64,000 nt of DNA from Rhizobiales bacterium 64-17 (lineage in GTDB: Bacteria > Pseudomonadota > Alphaproteobacteria > Rhizobiales > Xanthobacteraceae). The notes beneath the pieces are model-generated. The model worked only from the letters and a program-made list of their open reading frames with translations, was not told the origin of the DNA and did not search any database. Below, one piece after another: positions 29,747 to 39,345 of this stretch. Position 1 is the first letter of the stretch, and each line of letters begins with the position of its first letter. The stretch covers positions 1 to 64,000 of the forward strand of contig MKWA01000024.1 in NCBI GenBank assembly GCA_001899285.1, read 5' to 3'. A program made the translations under genes and the position numbers.

Positions 29747-30970
29747 TTACGTCCCCGGCGCAAAGTTGCGCGGCGCCGGCGCGACCACCTGTGGGCCGGA
29801 CGGCGTCACGCGCAGCACCGCAAGGCCGCGCTCGCTGGTACCGTCATTGCGGAAGCGGAACACGCCGTCGATGCCGGCAAAGCCCGACGAATTGGTCAGC
29901 ACTTGTTCGCTGAAACGCTGCGTGCCCTGCGTCTTCACCAGCGCCGCGACCAGCGCCGCCGCATCATAGGCGAGCGTCGCCGTGCGCGCCGGCTCGCTGC
30001 CATAGCGCGTGCGATAACGGTTGGCGAAATTGCGGAAGCCGGTGCCATCCGGCGCCGCAAACCAGCCGCCCGACATCGACGAATTGGCATAGAGGCGTTG
30101 ATCGTCCCACAGACCGGTGCCGAGCAGTTGCACGCGCTTGGTCACGCCGCTCGCCAGCAAGGTGTTGACGATCTGCGGCGCACCATCGGCGCCGTCCGGA
30201 ATGAAGATCGCGTCGGCGCGCGATGCCTGCTGTGCGACGCGCCGCGCGGCTTCTGCCATGCGCGCGGGATCGGACGGATAGCGTTCGAGCGCAACCACGC
30301 GGCCACCGCGCCGCGCCACCGCGTTCTGGAACGCGGCTTCGGCGACGCCGCCGTAAGCATTGTCGGGAATGAGCGCGGCGAACGAGCGTTTGCCCTGTGA
30401 CACCGCGTATTCGATGATGCGGTTGACGTCGGATTCCGGCAGGAAGCTCAACAGATACACGCCGCGCGACGCGACCGTCGTATCGGTGGAGAAGCCGATC
30501 ACCGGCACACCGCGCGCCCGCGCGACCTGCGCCGTCGCCGACACCGCCTGCGCGAACAGCGGCCCGAGGATCAGCTCAGCGCCTTCCTCCAGCGCCTGCT
30601 GCGCCGCCTGCTGCGCGCCCTGCGGCGAACCGCCGTCGTCCTTCACCAGGATCTGGATGTTGGGATTGTTGAATTCGAGCAGCGCCATCTCGGCGGCATT
30701 CTTCATCGACAGCGCGACGCTGCCGGCATTGCCCTGCGCCGACAGCGGCAGGATCAGCGCGACCTTGACGGTGCCGCTGCCGATCAGCGTACCCGGCGGC
30801 GGGGCCGTGACCTGTTGCTGGGGCAGATTGGGATTGTCGAAGGCTTCGCCGGGGCTGTTACGGCCAACCGAGCCGCAACCGGCCAGCGTCAATCCGGCCA
30901 GCGCGGTCAGGACCACGCGCCGGCTCCACTGAACTACAGAATTCCGGTTTTGACGCTGCGATAAAGCCAT
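29747..30970 (-). CDS. LpoA-like penicillin-binding protein activator lipoprotein
   Basis: 407-residue lipoprotein: a signal segment VLTALAGLTLAGC ends in a lipobox with C32 as the modified residue. The rest is a type I periplasmic binding fold (VKVALILPLSAQGNAGSVAL, LILGPLFAQAVSATAQVARA, FAALIPDNAYGGVAEAAFQ) as in the C-terminal part of LpoA and in leucine/isoleucine/valine-binding proteins. In alphaproteobacteria the gene beside rsmI-yraN-gshB is usually annotated as a penicillin-binding protein activator, and the neighbours here agree. It is divergent from rsmI across 173 bases. Confidence 0.85.
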   Translation of the reverse strand: MALSQRQNRNSVVQWSRRVVLTALAGLTLAGCGSVGRNSPGEAFDNPNLPQQQVTAPPPGTLIGSGTVKVALILPLSAQGNAGSVALSMKNAAEMALLEFNNPNIQILVKDDGGSPQGAQQAAQQALEEGAELILGPLFAQAVSATAQVARARGVPVIGFSTDTTVASRGVYLLSFLPESDVNRIIEYAVSQGKRSFAALIPDNAYGGVAEAAFQNAVARRGGRVVALERYPSDPARMAEAARRVAQQASRADAIFIPDGADGAPQIVNTLLASGVTKRVQLLGTGLWDDQRLYANSSMSGGWFAAPDGTGFRNFANRYRTRYGSEPARTATLAYDAAALVAALVKTQGTQRFSEQVLTNSSGFAGIDGVFRFRNDGTSERGLAVLRVTPSGPQVVAPAPRNFAPGT

Positions 30971-31143
30971 TCTGACACCCTGCACGCCCGATCCCCCACC
31001 GGGCAGCCCCGTCGTCTTTCCCCTGGGCCCCCGTTTACAGCAAACCAGGATCGCTGAAAAACGTTAATTCCAGGAACCACATAGGGGTCCATCGGACCGC
31101 GCGGGGCGCTGACGCGCGGCGTCGGCCCGTCTATGGTGCCGCG

Positions 31144-32067
31144 ATGTCTCATTCCGGCCTCTTAAAACCCAGCCCGGCCCCGCGCGCCTATCGGCTGCAT
31201 GACCGCGACGTGACCGCGCCGGCGCTCACGGGCGGGCTCTATCTGGTGGCAACGCCGATCGGCAATCTGCGCGACATCACGCTCCGCGCGCTCGAGACGC
31301 TGGCCGCCGCCGACGTGATCGCCTGCGAGGACACGCGCATCACGCGCCGGCTGACCGATCACTACGGCATCGCCGTGCCGCTCACGCCCTATCACGAGCA
31401 CAATGCGCAGGAGGCACGACCGGCGTTGCTGCGACAGCTCGCCGACGGCCGCGCCATCGCGCTGGTCTCCGACGCCGGCACGCCGCTCATCTCCGATCCC
31501 GGCTACAAGCTGGTGCGCGACGCCTGCGCCGCCGGACACGCCGTCACCGCCGTACCCGGCGCGTCGGCGGTGCTGACCGCGCTGTCGCTCGCCGCCCTGC
31601 CGACCGACCGGTTCCTGTTCGACGGTTTCCTGCCGCCGAAACAGGCCGCGCGGCAGAAACGCGCGCAGGAATTGGCGCGCCTGCCCGCAACGATTGTGCT
31701 GTTCGAGACCGGACCGCGCATCGCCGACGCGCTCGCCGATCTTGCAACCGCGTTTGGTGCGCGCGAGGCCGCGATCTGCCGCGAACTCACCAAACTGCAT
31801 GAGGAGATTCGCCGTGGCGATCTCGCCGCATTGGCGCAGGCTTATGCCGATGGCGCGGAAACGCGCGGCGAGTTCGTGATCGTCATCGCGCCGCCCGCTG
31901 CTGACGATCTTGCAAGCAGCGACGACGTGGATGCTTTGCTGAATGCCGCACTCGCCCGCTTGTCGGTGAAAGATGCCGTCGCGGAAGTGGCGACCGCCAC
32001 CGGACAGAAGCGCCGCGAGATCTATCAGCGCGCGCTCGAACTCACCAAGTCGAGCGGTCCGGAATGA
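31144..32067 (+). CDS. rsmI: 16S rRNA (cytidine1402-2'-O)-methyltransferase RsmI
   Basis: 307-residue tetrapyrrole-methylase-fold enzyme that 2'-O-methylates C1402 of 16S rRNA. Family motifs are [35 protein letters not shown], and [15 protein letters not shown]. The N-terminal 30 residues before the core are slightly longer than in E. coli. It overlaps yraN by four bases, and the two are followed by gshB. Confidence 0.96.
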   Translation: MSHSGLLKPSPAPRAYRLHDRDVTAPALTGGLYLVATPIGNLRDITLRALETLAAADVIACEDTRITRRLTDHYGIAVPLTPYHEHNAQEARPALLRQLADGRAIALVSDAGTPLISDPGYKLVRDACAAGHAVTAVPGASAVLTALSLAALPTDRFLFDGFLPPKQAARQKRAQELARLPATIVLFETGPRIADALADLATAFGAREAAICRELTKLHEEIRRGDLAALAQAYADGAETRGEFVIVIAPPAADDLASSDDVDALLNAALARLSVKDAVAEVATATGQKRREIYQRALELTKSSGPE

Positions 32068-32561
32068 GCCGCGCGCGCAAACCCGGCACCTTGCCCGGCG
32101 ACATTCCTCGCCCGACCATCGCACGTGGCACGATCCGCGAGCAGATGAACGCGTCGCCGGAGATCGCCGCGCCGAAACATCCGGAAAAGCCCGCGCCGCG
32201 CCCGGAGCGCGTCGCCGCGTTCCGCACCGGCATTTCCGCCGAAAGCCGCGCCGCCGCGCTGCTGATCGCCAAGGGCTTTCGCATCCTGGCGCGACGTTGG
32301 CGCTCGCCCGCTGGCGAGATCGACATCATCGCGCGCCGCCGGCATCTGCTGATCTTCGTCGAGGTGAAAGCCCGCGCCACGCTGGACGATGCCGCCTATT
32401 CCGTCACGCCGCAGCAGCGCCAGCGGATCGCCGCCGCGGCCGACATCTGGCTGTCGCAACACGATGTCGGTGCGATCACGGACATTCGTCTTGACGCGGT
32501 GCTGATCGCGCCAGGCAAGCTGCCGCAGCATATCCCCGCTGCGTTTGATGCAGACGGATAG
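32064..32561 (+). CDS. UPF0102 (YraN) endonuclease-fold protein
   Basis: 165-residue protein whose C-terminal 115 residues match UPF0102/YraN, a restriction-endonuclease-like fold ([40 protein letters not shown]). The EIDIIA and EVKA acidic/lysine residues are the putative nuclease site. The first 50 residues are a charged extension, so translation might begin later at the ATG at 32145. I kept the ATG that overlaps the rsmI stop. The physiological role is unknown. Confidence 0.87.
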   Translation: MSRARKPGTLPGDIPRPTIARGTIREQMNASPEIAAPKHPEKPAPRPERVAAFRTGISAESRAAALLIAKGFRILARRWRSPAGEIDIIARRRHLLIFVEVKARATLDDAAYSVTPQQRQRIAAAADIWLSQHDVGAITDIRLDAVLIAPGKLPQHIPAAFDADG

Positions 32562-32624
32562 CTGGCGAGAATGAAAAAGTTGGCGTAAGCAGAACCCCCT
32601 TTTCGTCATGCCTGGATAGCCGTC

Positions 32625-33569
32625 ATGAGCCTGAACATCGCCGTGCAAATGGACCCGATCGAGCGCATCAAGATCGCCGGCGACTCGACGTTTGCATTAC
32701 TGCTCGAAGCACAGCAGCGAGGCCACAAGCTCTCCTACTATCCACCCGACCGCATGGCGTTCACCGGCAACCGCGTCTATGTCGGCGCCCAGAGCCTCAC
32801 GGTGAAGGACGTACAGGGCGAGCACGCCGTACTCGGCGAGCAGAAGCGCGTCGAGGCGTCGAGCTTCGACGTGATCCTGCTGCGGCAGGATCCGCCGTTC
32901 GACCTCGCTTACATCTCGACCACGCACATGCTCGAGCGTGTGCATCCGAAGACGCTCGTCGTCAACGATCCTGCCGAGGTGCGCAACGCGCCGGAAAAAA
33001 TCTTCGTGATGCAGTTCCCGCAGCTGATGCCGCCGACGCTGATCACGCGCGATCTCGGCGAGATCAAGGAGTTCCGCAAGCAGTATGGCGACATCGTCAT
33101 GAAGCCGCTCTACGGCAAGGGCGGCGAAGCGGTGTTCCGTCTGCAGGCCGACGATCTCAACTTCGGCTCGCTCTACGACCTGTTCGCGGTGACGTTCCGC
33201 GAGCCGTGGGTGGTGCAGCAGTTCCTGCCCGCCGTCCGCCATGGCGACAAGCGCATCATCCTGGTCGACGGCGAATTTGCCGGCGCGGTTAACCGCGTGC
33301 CCGCGGCGGACGATCTGCGCTCCAATCTCGCGCGCGGCGGCTCGGCCAAGGAAGCGGACCTGACGCCACGCGAGCGCGAAATCTGCGAAACCATCGGACC
33401 CGCGCTGCGCGAGCGCGGACTGATCTTCGTCGGCATCGATGTGATCGGCGACTATCTCACCGAGATCAACGTCACCTCGCCGACCGGCGTGCGCGCCATC
33501 AAGAAGCTCGGCGGCCCCGACACGGCGGCGATGATCTGGGACGTGATCGAGAAGAAGCGCGCACGCTGA
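32625..33569 (+). CDS. gshB: Glutathione synthetase
   Basis: 314-residue ATP-grasp ligase joining gamma-glutamylcysteine and glycine. It has the family N-terminus ([20 protein letters not shown]), the [14 protein letters not shown] segment, the ATP-grasp [14 protein letters not shown], and the C-terminal [20 protein letters not shown] metal/substrate region. It lies 63 bases downstream of yraN; rsmI-yraN-gshB is a conserved cluster. Confidence 0.97.
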   Translation: MSLNIAVQMDPIERIKIAGDSTFALLLEAQQRGHKLSYYPPDRMAFTGNRVYVGAQSLTVKDVQGEHAVLGEQKRVEASSFDVILLRQDPPFDLAYISTTHMLERVHPKTLVVNDPAEVRNAPEKIFVMQFPQLMPPTLITRDLGEIKEFRKQYGDIVMKPLYGKGGEAVFRLQADDLNFGSLYDLFAVTFREPWVVQQFLPAVRHGDKRIILVDGEFAGAVNRVPAADDLRSNLARGGSAKEADLTPREREICETIGPALRERGLIFVGIDVIGDYLTEINVTSPTGVRAIKKLGGPDTAAMIWDVIEKKRAR

Positions 33570-33630
33570 CAGCTCGCGATGCGGGCCTTCGCGCCGTCCC
33601 ATAGCTTGCGGTTATACCCTCCGGAACAAT

Positions 33631-33645
33631 GTTCATGGATTGTTC
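33631..33645. promoter_or_regulatory. LexA-type SOS box upstream of comM
   Basis: GTTC-ATGGATT-GTTC is an exact match to the alphaproteobacterial LexA consensus GTTC-N7-GTTC (a direct repeat). It lies about 108 bases before the comM start codon and downstream of gshB. It also overlaps an inverted repeat, GAACAAT/ATTGTTC (33624-33645). Confidence 0.65.
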
Positions 33646-33752
33646 TTGCGCGTCCCAGGGTCGTGCCCTAGGATCGTGCCGGAACAGAGGCTGGGAACCG
33701 CCGAACCGCGACGGATCGGCGCGCTGCCCCGGCGGCGGGCTTCACGATCATC

Positions 33753-35291
33753 ATGGTCCAGCACGTATCCACCGTGGCGTTCGAGGGCATCGAGGCCCGC
33801 GCCGTCGACGTGCAGGTGCAGGTCGCGCCCGGTCTGCCCGCCTTCGCCATCGTCGGCCTGCCCGACAAGGCGGTGAGCGAGGCGCGCGAGCGGGTCCGCG
33901 CCGCGCTGATCGCGTCCGGTCTCGCGCTGCCGGCGCGCCGCATCACCATCAATCTCGCGCCTGCCGATCTGCCGAAGGAAGGCAGCCACTATGATCTGCC
34001 GATCGCGCTCGGCCTGATGGCCGCGATCGGCGCACTGCCGCCCGACGCGCTCGCCGGTTTCACCGTGCTCGGCGAGCTGGGTCTCGACGGATCGATCGCA
34101 CCGGTCGCCGGCGTGCTGCCCGCGGCGATCGGCGCCAATGCCCGCGGCGAGGGTTTGATCTGTCCGGCGGCCTGCGGCGGCGAAGCCGCCTGGGCGAGCC
34201 CGGACATCGAGATCATCGCCGCCTCATCGCTGATTCAGATCGCCAATCATTTCAAGCGCACGCAACTCCTGGCGCGGCCGCAACCGAAGATCCGCGAGCG
34301 CGATGCGACGCTGCTTGATCTCGCCGACATCAAGGGACAGGAGAGCGCCAAGCGCGCGCTCGAGATCGCCGCGGCCGGCGGCCATAATCTCTTGATGTGC
34401 GGGCCGCCCGGCGCCGGGAAATCGATGCTCGCCGCGCGGCTGTCGTCGATCCTGCCGCCGCTGTCGCCGGAAGAGCTGCTCGAAGTGTCGATGATCGCCT
34501 CGGTCGCCGGCACACTGGAAGGCGGCGCGCTGACCAGCCAGCGGCCGTTCCGCGCACCGCACCATTCCGCATCGATGCCGGCGCTGGTCGGCGGCGGATT
34601 GCGCGCGCGCCCCGGCGAAGTCTCGCTCGCGCATCACGGCGTATTGTTTCTCGACGAATTTCCGGAGTTCTCGCCGCAGGCGCTCGATTCACTGCGTCAG
34701 CCGTTGGAAACCGGTGACGTCGCCATCGCCCGCGCCAATCACCGCGTCACTTATCCCGCGCGCTTCATGCTGGTGGCGGCGATGAATCCGTGCCGCTGCG
34801 GGCACGCCAGCGATCCCGGCTATGCCTGCAAGCGCGGCCCCAATCCGCGCTGCGCCGCCGATTATCAGGCGCGCCTGTCCGGTCCCCTGCTCGACCGCAT
34901 CGACCTGCATATCGACGTGCCGCCAGTGACCGCTGCCGATCTGTTGCTGCCGGTCCCGACCGAAGGCAGCCACGAAGTCGCCGCGCGAGTCGCCCGCGCG
35001 CGCGACATTCAGGCGGAGCGTTACGCCGCGCTGAGGCTCGCCGGCGTGCGCACCAACGCGCAGGCGCAGGGCTCGGTGCTGGAACAGGTGGCGCGCGCTG
35101 ATGCCGCCGGCATGACCCTGCTGCGCGATGCCGCAGACGCGATGCGGCTGTCGGCGCGCAGTTATCACCGGGTGTTACGGGTAGCGCGCACGCTCGCCGA
35201 TCTCGATGGCGCGGACGCTGTCGGCCGCGTGCATCTCGCCGAGGCGCTGTCCTACCGCGTCCGCAGCGACGAGCTGCGTCGTGCCGCATAA
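33753..35291 (+). CDS. comM: YifB/ComM family Mg-chelatase-like AAA+ ATPase
   Basis: 512-residue protein with an N-terminal Lon-protease-like S5 domain (FEGIEARAVDVQVQVAPGLP, INLAPADLPKEGSHYDLPIA), an AAA+ domain (Walker A LMCGPPGAGKSMLAARL, Walker B VLFLDEFPEFS), and a C-terminal Mg-chelatase domain (SARSYHRVLRVARTLADLDG). ComM in naturally transformable bacteria is a helicase aiding branch migration during integration of donor DNA. The exact LexA-type box upstream suggests SOS induction here. Its role outside competence is unclear. Confidence 0.93.
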   Translation: MVQHVSTVAFEGIEARAVDVQVQVAPGLPAFAIVGLPDKAVSEARERVRAALIASGLALPARRITINLAPADLPKEGSHYDLPIALGLMAAIGALPPDALAGFTVLGELGLDGSIAPVAGVLPAAIGANARGEGLICPAACGGEAAWASPDIEIIAASSLIQIANHFKRTQLLARPQPKIRERDATLLDLADIKGQESAKRALEIAAAGGHNLLMCGPPGAGKSMLAARLSSILPPLSPEELLEVSMIASVAGTLEGGALTSQRPFRAPHHSASMPALVGGGLRARPGEVSLAHHGVLFLDEFPEFSPQALDSLRQPLETGDVAIARANHRVTYPARFMLVAAMNPCRCGHASDPGYACKRGPNPRCAADYQARLSGPLLDRIDLHIDVPPVTAADLLLPVPTEGSHEVAARVARARDIQAERYAALRLAGVRTNAQAQGSVLEQVARADAAGMTLLRDAADAMRLSARSYHRVLRVARTLADLDGADAVGRVHLAEALSYRVRSDELRRAA

Positions 35292-35334
35292 CGCGGCTTC
35301 AAAGAGAAGCGGAACGACACGGCCAGGTTCCAAA

Positions 35335-35351
35335 TTTACCGGCGATTAACC
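35335..35351 (+). promoter_or_regulatory. Candidate CtrA-binding box
   Basis: TTTA-CCGGCGA-TTAACC resembles the CtrA consensus TTAA-N7-TTAAC with a single mismatch. It lies about 110 bases upstream of the hypothetical gene at 35462. A single by-eye match is weak evidence. Confidence 0.35.
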
Positions 35352-35461
35352 ATAAATCGGCACAGTACGGCGTATTGCGCCTGGCGTCGTCGCGATATTC
35401 CGGACGGACAACCGCTCCGCCTTTTCTGGAAAGAGTGTTGGAGCGGTCTCTCGAGGCCACC

Positions 35462-35929
35462 ATGCTGCCGTTGCATCGCGCCGCCGTTCCCGCGTTGCTC
35501 GCCGTCGCGCTCTGCGCCGGCTATGTCCTCTGGCCGAAGCCGACCGCCGCCTGCTTCCGCGCCGGCGCCGCGCAATATCAGATCACCAGCGCCGCGCATC
35601 CGACCTATACGGTGCGCTTCGTCACCGGCGAAGCCGCTGACTTTCATCTGCAGCTCGTGGACACACCGGACAACGCCGACGTGGTGCTGGTCGACGAAGA
35701 CGCCGCGCAACCCTGTTCGGCGATCCCGACCCAGACCATCCGCGTCGATGCGACTGGCACCTCACCGTCGACGGCCGACGTCACAGTGCATCTCTCGTCC
35801 GCACCGGATGCGCACAAGCTATATGTCCGCTCCGCTGCATTCACACGGCAGGAAGCCGCCGCGCTGATCGCGGTGCTGTGGCGGCAGCAGCACGGCACGC
35901 ATCGTCAGGCTCTGGCGCAGCGGCACTGA
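35462..35929 (+). CDS. Hypothetical exported or anchored protein
   Basis: 155-residue protein I do not recognise. It starts with a signal or anchor segment (AAVPALLAVALCAGYVLW), followed by a small domain with two to three cysteines (AACFRAGAAQ, QPCSAIP) and strand-like stretches (YTVRFVTGEAADFHLQLVD, NADVVLVDED, KLYVRSAAF). It is probably periplasmic. The open frame extends 29 codons upstream, but the ATG before the hydrophobic segment gives a normal signal. It lies between comM and a hybrid histidine kinase on the same strand. Confidence 0.6.
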   Translation: MLPLHRAAVPALLAVALCAGYVLWPKPTAACFRAGAAQYQITSAAHPTYTVRFVTGEAADFHLQLVDTPDNADVVLVDEDAAQPCSAIPTQTIRVDATGTSPSTADVTVHLSSAPDAHKLYVRSAAFTRQEAAALIAVLWRQQHGTHRQALAQRH

Positions 35930-35956
35930 TCCACGCATCGCGCGAATCCTTTGATC

Positions 35957-36000
35957 GCGATTTTTCACGCGAACCGGCATCCACGTCGCTTGAAAACGCT
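35957..36000 (-). repeat. Palindromic intergenic repeat (family B)
   Basis: Read on the minus strand it is AGCGTTTTCAAGCGACGTGG followed by ATGCCGGTTCGCGTGAAAAA, a diverged copy of the element at 54857-54908. The GGAGCGTTTTCGAGCGAAGTG...CCGGTTCGCGTGAAGAAA type of repeat is widespread in Rhizobiales intergenic regions. Confidence 0.65.
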
Positions 36001-36109
36001 TCGCAGCTTAACCCGCCATTCACCATAACCGCGCGCGGCGTGCAGCCGGAACGAAATCGCAACAATCGCGGCAGCATGGTCACCTCCGGGTTAAGACCGC
36101 GGGTTTGTG

Positions 36110-38299
36110 ATGCGTTGGCGCAGCAGAATGGTACGGCGGATCGATGCGATGCTCGGCCGCTCCGTGCTGTTCGGGCGGGCTGCCGTCATCACCATCGCGG
36201 TGTTCGCGGGTGCGACCGGATTTCTGTCCGGCATCCAGGCGAGCAGCGCCACTTATAATCCGCACAGTTATGCGATTGGCAGTGCCGCGCTGTTGATGCT
36301 GGCGTGCATCACGCTCGCCGGCGTGTTGTGGAGCCGCCGCCGGATCAAGCGCAGACTCGCCGACGCCGAGCGACGGATCGAACACCTCGTCGACTCGACC
36401 TGGGAATTGCGCGAAGCGCAGGACCGCGCTGCACATCTGCTTGATGCGCATGGCGACATCATCCTGCGCCGCGACGCCGCGGGCCACGTTACCTTCGCCA
36501 ATCAGGCGTACCGCGCACTCACGCAAGACGCACCGCTCACGGTGGTCGAACAAGGCCCCGCGAACGTGCTCGATGACGGCACGCGCCTCCATGACCAGAA
36601 GATCGCGACTGCCGGCGGCGCGCGCTGGATCGCCTGGCGCGAGGTCGCGGTCCGCGGCGACGCCGGCGCTGAAGTTCAAGCGATCGGACGCGATGTCACC
36701 GCGCGCGTCGCCACCGAACAGGCGCTGACCGATGCGCGCGACGCCGCGGAAGCGGCGAGCCGCGCCAAGTCACGCTTCCTCGCCACCGTGTCGCACGAGA
36801 TCCGCACGCCGCTGAACGGCATCCTCGGCATGACCGGACTGCTGCTCGACAGCCGCCTGACGCCGGAACAGCGCACCTATGCCACCGCCGCCAAGACCTC
36901 CGGAGAAAATCTGTTGTCGCTGATCGAGGACATGCTCGATTTCTCCAAGATCGAGGCCGGCAAGCTCGACCTCGCGCCGCAACCGCTGTCGCCGACCGCA
37001 CTCGTTGAAGATGTGGTCGAACTGCTGGCGCCGCGCGCGCACGGCAAGGCCATCGAGATTGCATCTTTCGTCGATCCTCAGGTGCCGGCGCAGGTGATCG
37101 GCGATCCGGCGCGGCTGCGGCAGGTGCTGCTCAACCTCGCCGGCAACGCCATCAAGTTCACCGAACGCGGCGGCGTCTCGATCACCATCGCGCCGTCGAA
37201 ACGCGCGGTGGCGGACCCGCATGCACTTGATATCGTCGTGCGCGACACCGGTATCGGGCTTGACGCGGCCGATCAGGCGCGCATCTTCGACGAGTTCGAG
37301 CAAGCCGACACCGGGACCACCCGCCGTTACGGCGGCACCGGGCTCGGCCTCGCCATCAGCAAGCGCATCATCGCGCGCATGGGCGGCACGCTCGGCGTCG
37401 ACAGCGCCCCCGGCGTGGGCGCGACCTTCACCGCCACGGTGACACTGCCACCAGCCGATACCCAGGCCGCAACCGAACCGGCGCCGATCCTCGACAACCT
37501 CGCGGTGCTGATCGCCGCTACTGGCATAACGGAAGCCGGATTGATCGCCCACCGGCTGCGCCGCTGGGGCGCGCTCTGTGCCGTCGTTAGCGATGACACA
37601 ACCGCGCAGGCCATGTTGCGGCAGCAGACGTGGGACGTGATCCTCGCCGATCCTGCACTGGCCGATATCGCCGCATCTGGCCTTGCTGGCGGCGCGCGAC
37701 GCATCGCGCTGCTCACCCCCGACAAGCGCGAGGCGATCACCGGCCTCAAGCAGAATGGCTTCGACGGCTATCTGATCAAGCCGGTGCGCGCCGCGTCGCT
37801 GGCCGCGGCCATGCAGAGCGGCGCCTTTGTCGGCGCCCTCCCCGAACCGGCCGCCGATAACGAGACCGCCGCCGACGCTCCCGTCCACCCGCTGTCGGTC
37901 CTGGTCGGTGAGGACAACCCGATCAACGCGCTGCTGGCCCGCACGCTCCTGACCCGGATGGGCCACCGCCCGGTGATCGCCGCCGATGGCGCGGCAGTGC
38001 TCGCCGCCTGGCGCGGTGCCCGCGCCGCCGGTGCGCCGTTCGATCTCGTTCTGATGGATGTGCACATGCCGGCGATGGACGGGCTCGCCGCCACCCGCGC
38101 GATTCGCCGGGAGGAACAAGCGGACACCGGTGCGATGCGCACCCCGGTCATCGCCCTCACCGCCAACGCCTTCGACGACGATCGCGACGCCTGCCGCGAC
38201 GCCGGCATGGACGGTTTCCTGGTGAAACCGCTGCAGCGCGAGGCACTTACCGCCGCGCTCGACGAGGCCTGTGGCCGCGCGGCCACGCTTGCTGCCTAG
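36110..38299 (+). CDS. Hybrid sensor histidine kinase/response regulator
   Basis: 729-residue inner-membrane kinase. Two N-terminal transmembrane segments (about 22-42 and 55-75) flank a very short periplasmic loop and are followed by a PAS-like domain (about 105-200). Next come HisKA with the phospho-acceptor histidine in SHEIRTPLNGILGM, a HATPase domain (N box LLNLAGNAIKFTERGG, G boxes DTGIGL and GGTGLGLAISKRI), a degenerate receiver-like region (about 465-565), and a C-terminal receiver with D in DLVLMDVHMPAMDG. A GTG one codon upstream is an alternative start. The signal and partner are unknown. Confidence 0.92.
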   Translation: MRWRSRMVRRIDAMLGRSVLFGRAAVITIAVFAGATGFLSGIQASSATYNPHSYAIGSAALLMLACITLAGVLWSRRRIKRRLADAERRIEHLVDSTWELREAQDRAAHLLDAHGDIILRRDAAGHVTFANQAYRALTQDAPLTVVEQGPANVLDDGTRLHDQKIATAGGARWIAWREVAVRGDAGAEVQAIGRDVTARVATEQALTDARDAAEAASRAKSRFLATVSHEIRTPLNGILGMTGLLLDSRLTPEQRTYATAAKTSGENLLSLIEDMLDFSKIEAGKLDLAPQPLSPTALVEDVVELLAPRAHGKAIEIASFVDPQVPAQVIGDPARLRQVLLNLAGNAIKFTERGGVSITIAPSKRAVADPHALDIVVRDTGIGLDAADQARIFDEFEQADTGTTRRYGGTGLGLAISKRIIARMGGTLGVDSAPGVGATFTATVTLPPADTQAATEPAPILDNLAVLIAATGITEAGLIAHRLRRWGALCAVVSDDTTAQAMLRQQTWDVILADPALADIAASGLAGGARRIALLTPDKREAITGLKQNGFDGYLIKPVRAASLAAAMQSGAFVGALPEPAADNETAADAPVHPLSVLVGEDNPINALLARTLLTRMGHRPVIAADGAAVLAAWRGARAAGAPFDLVLMDVHMPAMDGLAATRAIRREEQADTGAMRTPVIALTANAFDDDRDACRDAGMDGFLVKPLQREALTAALDEACGRAATLAA

Positions 38300-38385
38300 G
38301 CATACCTCCCCACATTGTTTTCGCGCGCCAATCAGATCATGGTGCAAGTTCCCGGCTTGACCGGGAACTCAAGGGAGCCGGGCGC

Positions 38386-39345
38386 GTGCCGGCTCCGGCC
38401 CCAATAACGACCGACGACACCTCTATGCCCGATCGCGACCCGCCGCCGCTCACCGGACCCCGGCATCCCGGCCTGTTGTCGACCTTGCAGGCTTATGGCG
38501 GGCTGCAGGTCGCACCGGCGCGCGCGTTTCGCCGTCACGACAGTCTCGGCCGCATCGGCCCGCTCGAGGTGCGGCTGGCGCAAAGCGCCGCCGAGGTGCG
38601 GCAGGCGCAGAAGCTGCGTTACCGGGTGTTCTACAAGGAAGGCACCGCGATCCCCGATCCGGCGCGGCTGGTCGCACGCCGCGACGTCGATGCGTTCGAT
38701 GCGATCTGCGACCATCTGCTGGTGATCGATCACAGCGTAACGCCGAACGGCACAGGCAATGCACCCGCTGTGGTCGGTACTTATCGGCTGCTGCGCCAGG
38801 AAGTGGCGGAAGATTTCGGCGGTTTTTATACCGCGTCGGAATTCGACATCGGCGGGTTGCTAGCACGCCACGCCGATTTGAAATTCCTCGAGCTCGGCCG
38901 CTCCTGCGTGCTCGCGCCCTATCGCAACAAGCGCACCGTCGAACTGTTGTGGGCCGGCATCTGGAACTATGTGCGCATGAGCGGGCTCGACGTGATGTTC
39001 GGCTGCGCCAGCCTCGACGGCACCGATCCGCAAAAGCTCGCGCAGTCCTTATCGTTCCTGCATCACTATGCGCGCGCGCCGGAGGAATGGCGCGCGTCGG
39101 CGCTGCCCGAGCGCTATGTCGACATGAACATGCTGTCGAAAGAATCGATCGATCCGAAGACGGCGTTGCGCGCGCTGCCGCCGCTGATCAAGGGCTATCT
39201 GCGGCTCGGCTGCTATATCGGCGACGGCGCAGTGATCGATCACCAGTTCGGCACCACCGATGTGCTGATCATGCTGCCCGTGTCCGCGCTCAACGAACGC
39301 TACATCCAGCATTTCGGCGCTGACGGCGAGCGTCACGCGGCGTAA
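38386..39345 (+). CDS. OlsB-like GNAT acyltransferase
   Basis: 319-residue protein of the ornithine-acyl-ACP N-acyltransferase (OlsB) family: the motifs RQAQKLRYRVFYKEGTAIPD, VGTYRLLRQEVAEDFGGFY, and FLELGRSCVLAPYRNKRTVE match that acetyltransferase group. OlsB adds a 3-hydroxyacyl group to ornithine to make lyso-ornithine lipid, which OlsA completes. No olsA is adjacent, so the assignment rests on family resemblance; related proteins may act on other amines. An in-frame ATG 13 codons later (38425) is an alternative start. It is convergent with coaA with no gap. Confidence 0.8.
   Translation: MPAPAPITTDDTSMPDRDPPPLTGPRHPGLLSTLQAYGGLQVAPARAFRRHDSLGRIGPLEVRLAQSAAEVRQAQKLRYRVFYKEGTAIPDPARLVARRDVDAFDAICDHLLVIDHSVTPNGTGNAPAVVGTYRLLRQEVAEDFGGFYTASEFDIGGLLARHADLKFLELGRSCVLAPYRNKRTVELLWAGIWNYVRMSGLDVMFGCASLDGTDPQKLAQSLSFLHHYARAPEEWRASALPERYVDMNMLSKESIDPKTALRALPPLIKGYLRLGCYIGDGAVIDHQFGTTDVLIMLPVSALNERYIQHFGADGERHAA

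Noticed and set aside
33621-33650. GGAAC as -35 of an EcfG (general stress) promoter before comM
   Set aside because: The matching -10 GTT is not at 16-17 bases. The same bases are better explained by the GTTC-N7-GTTC LexA box.
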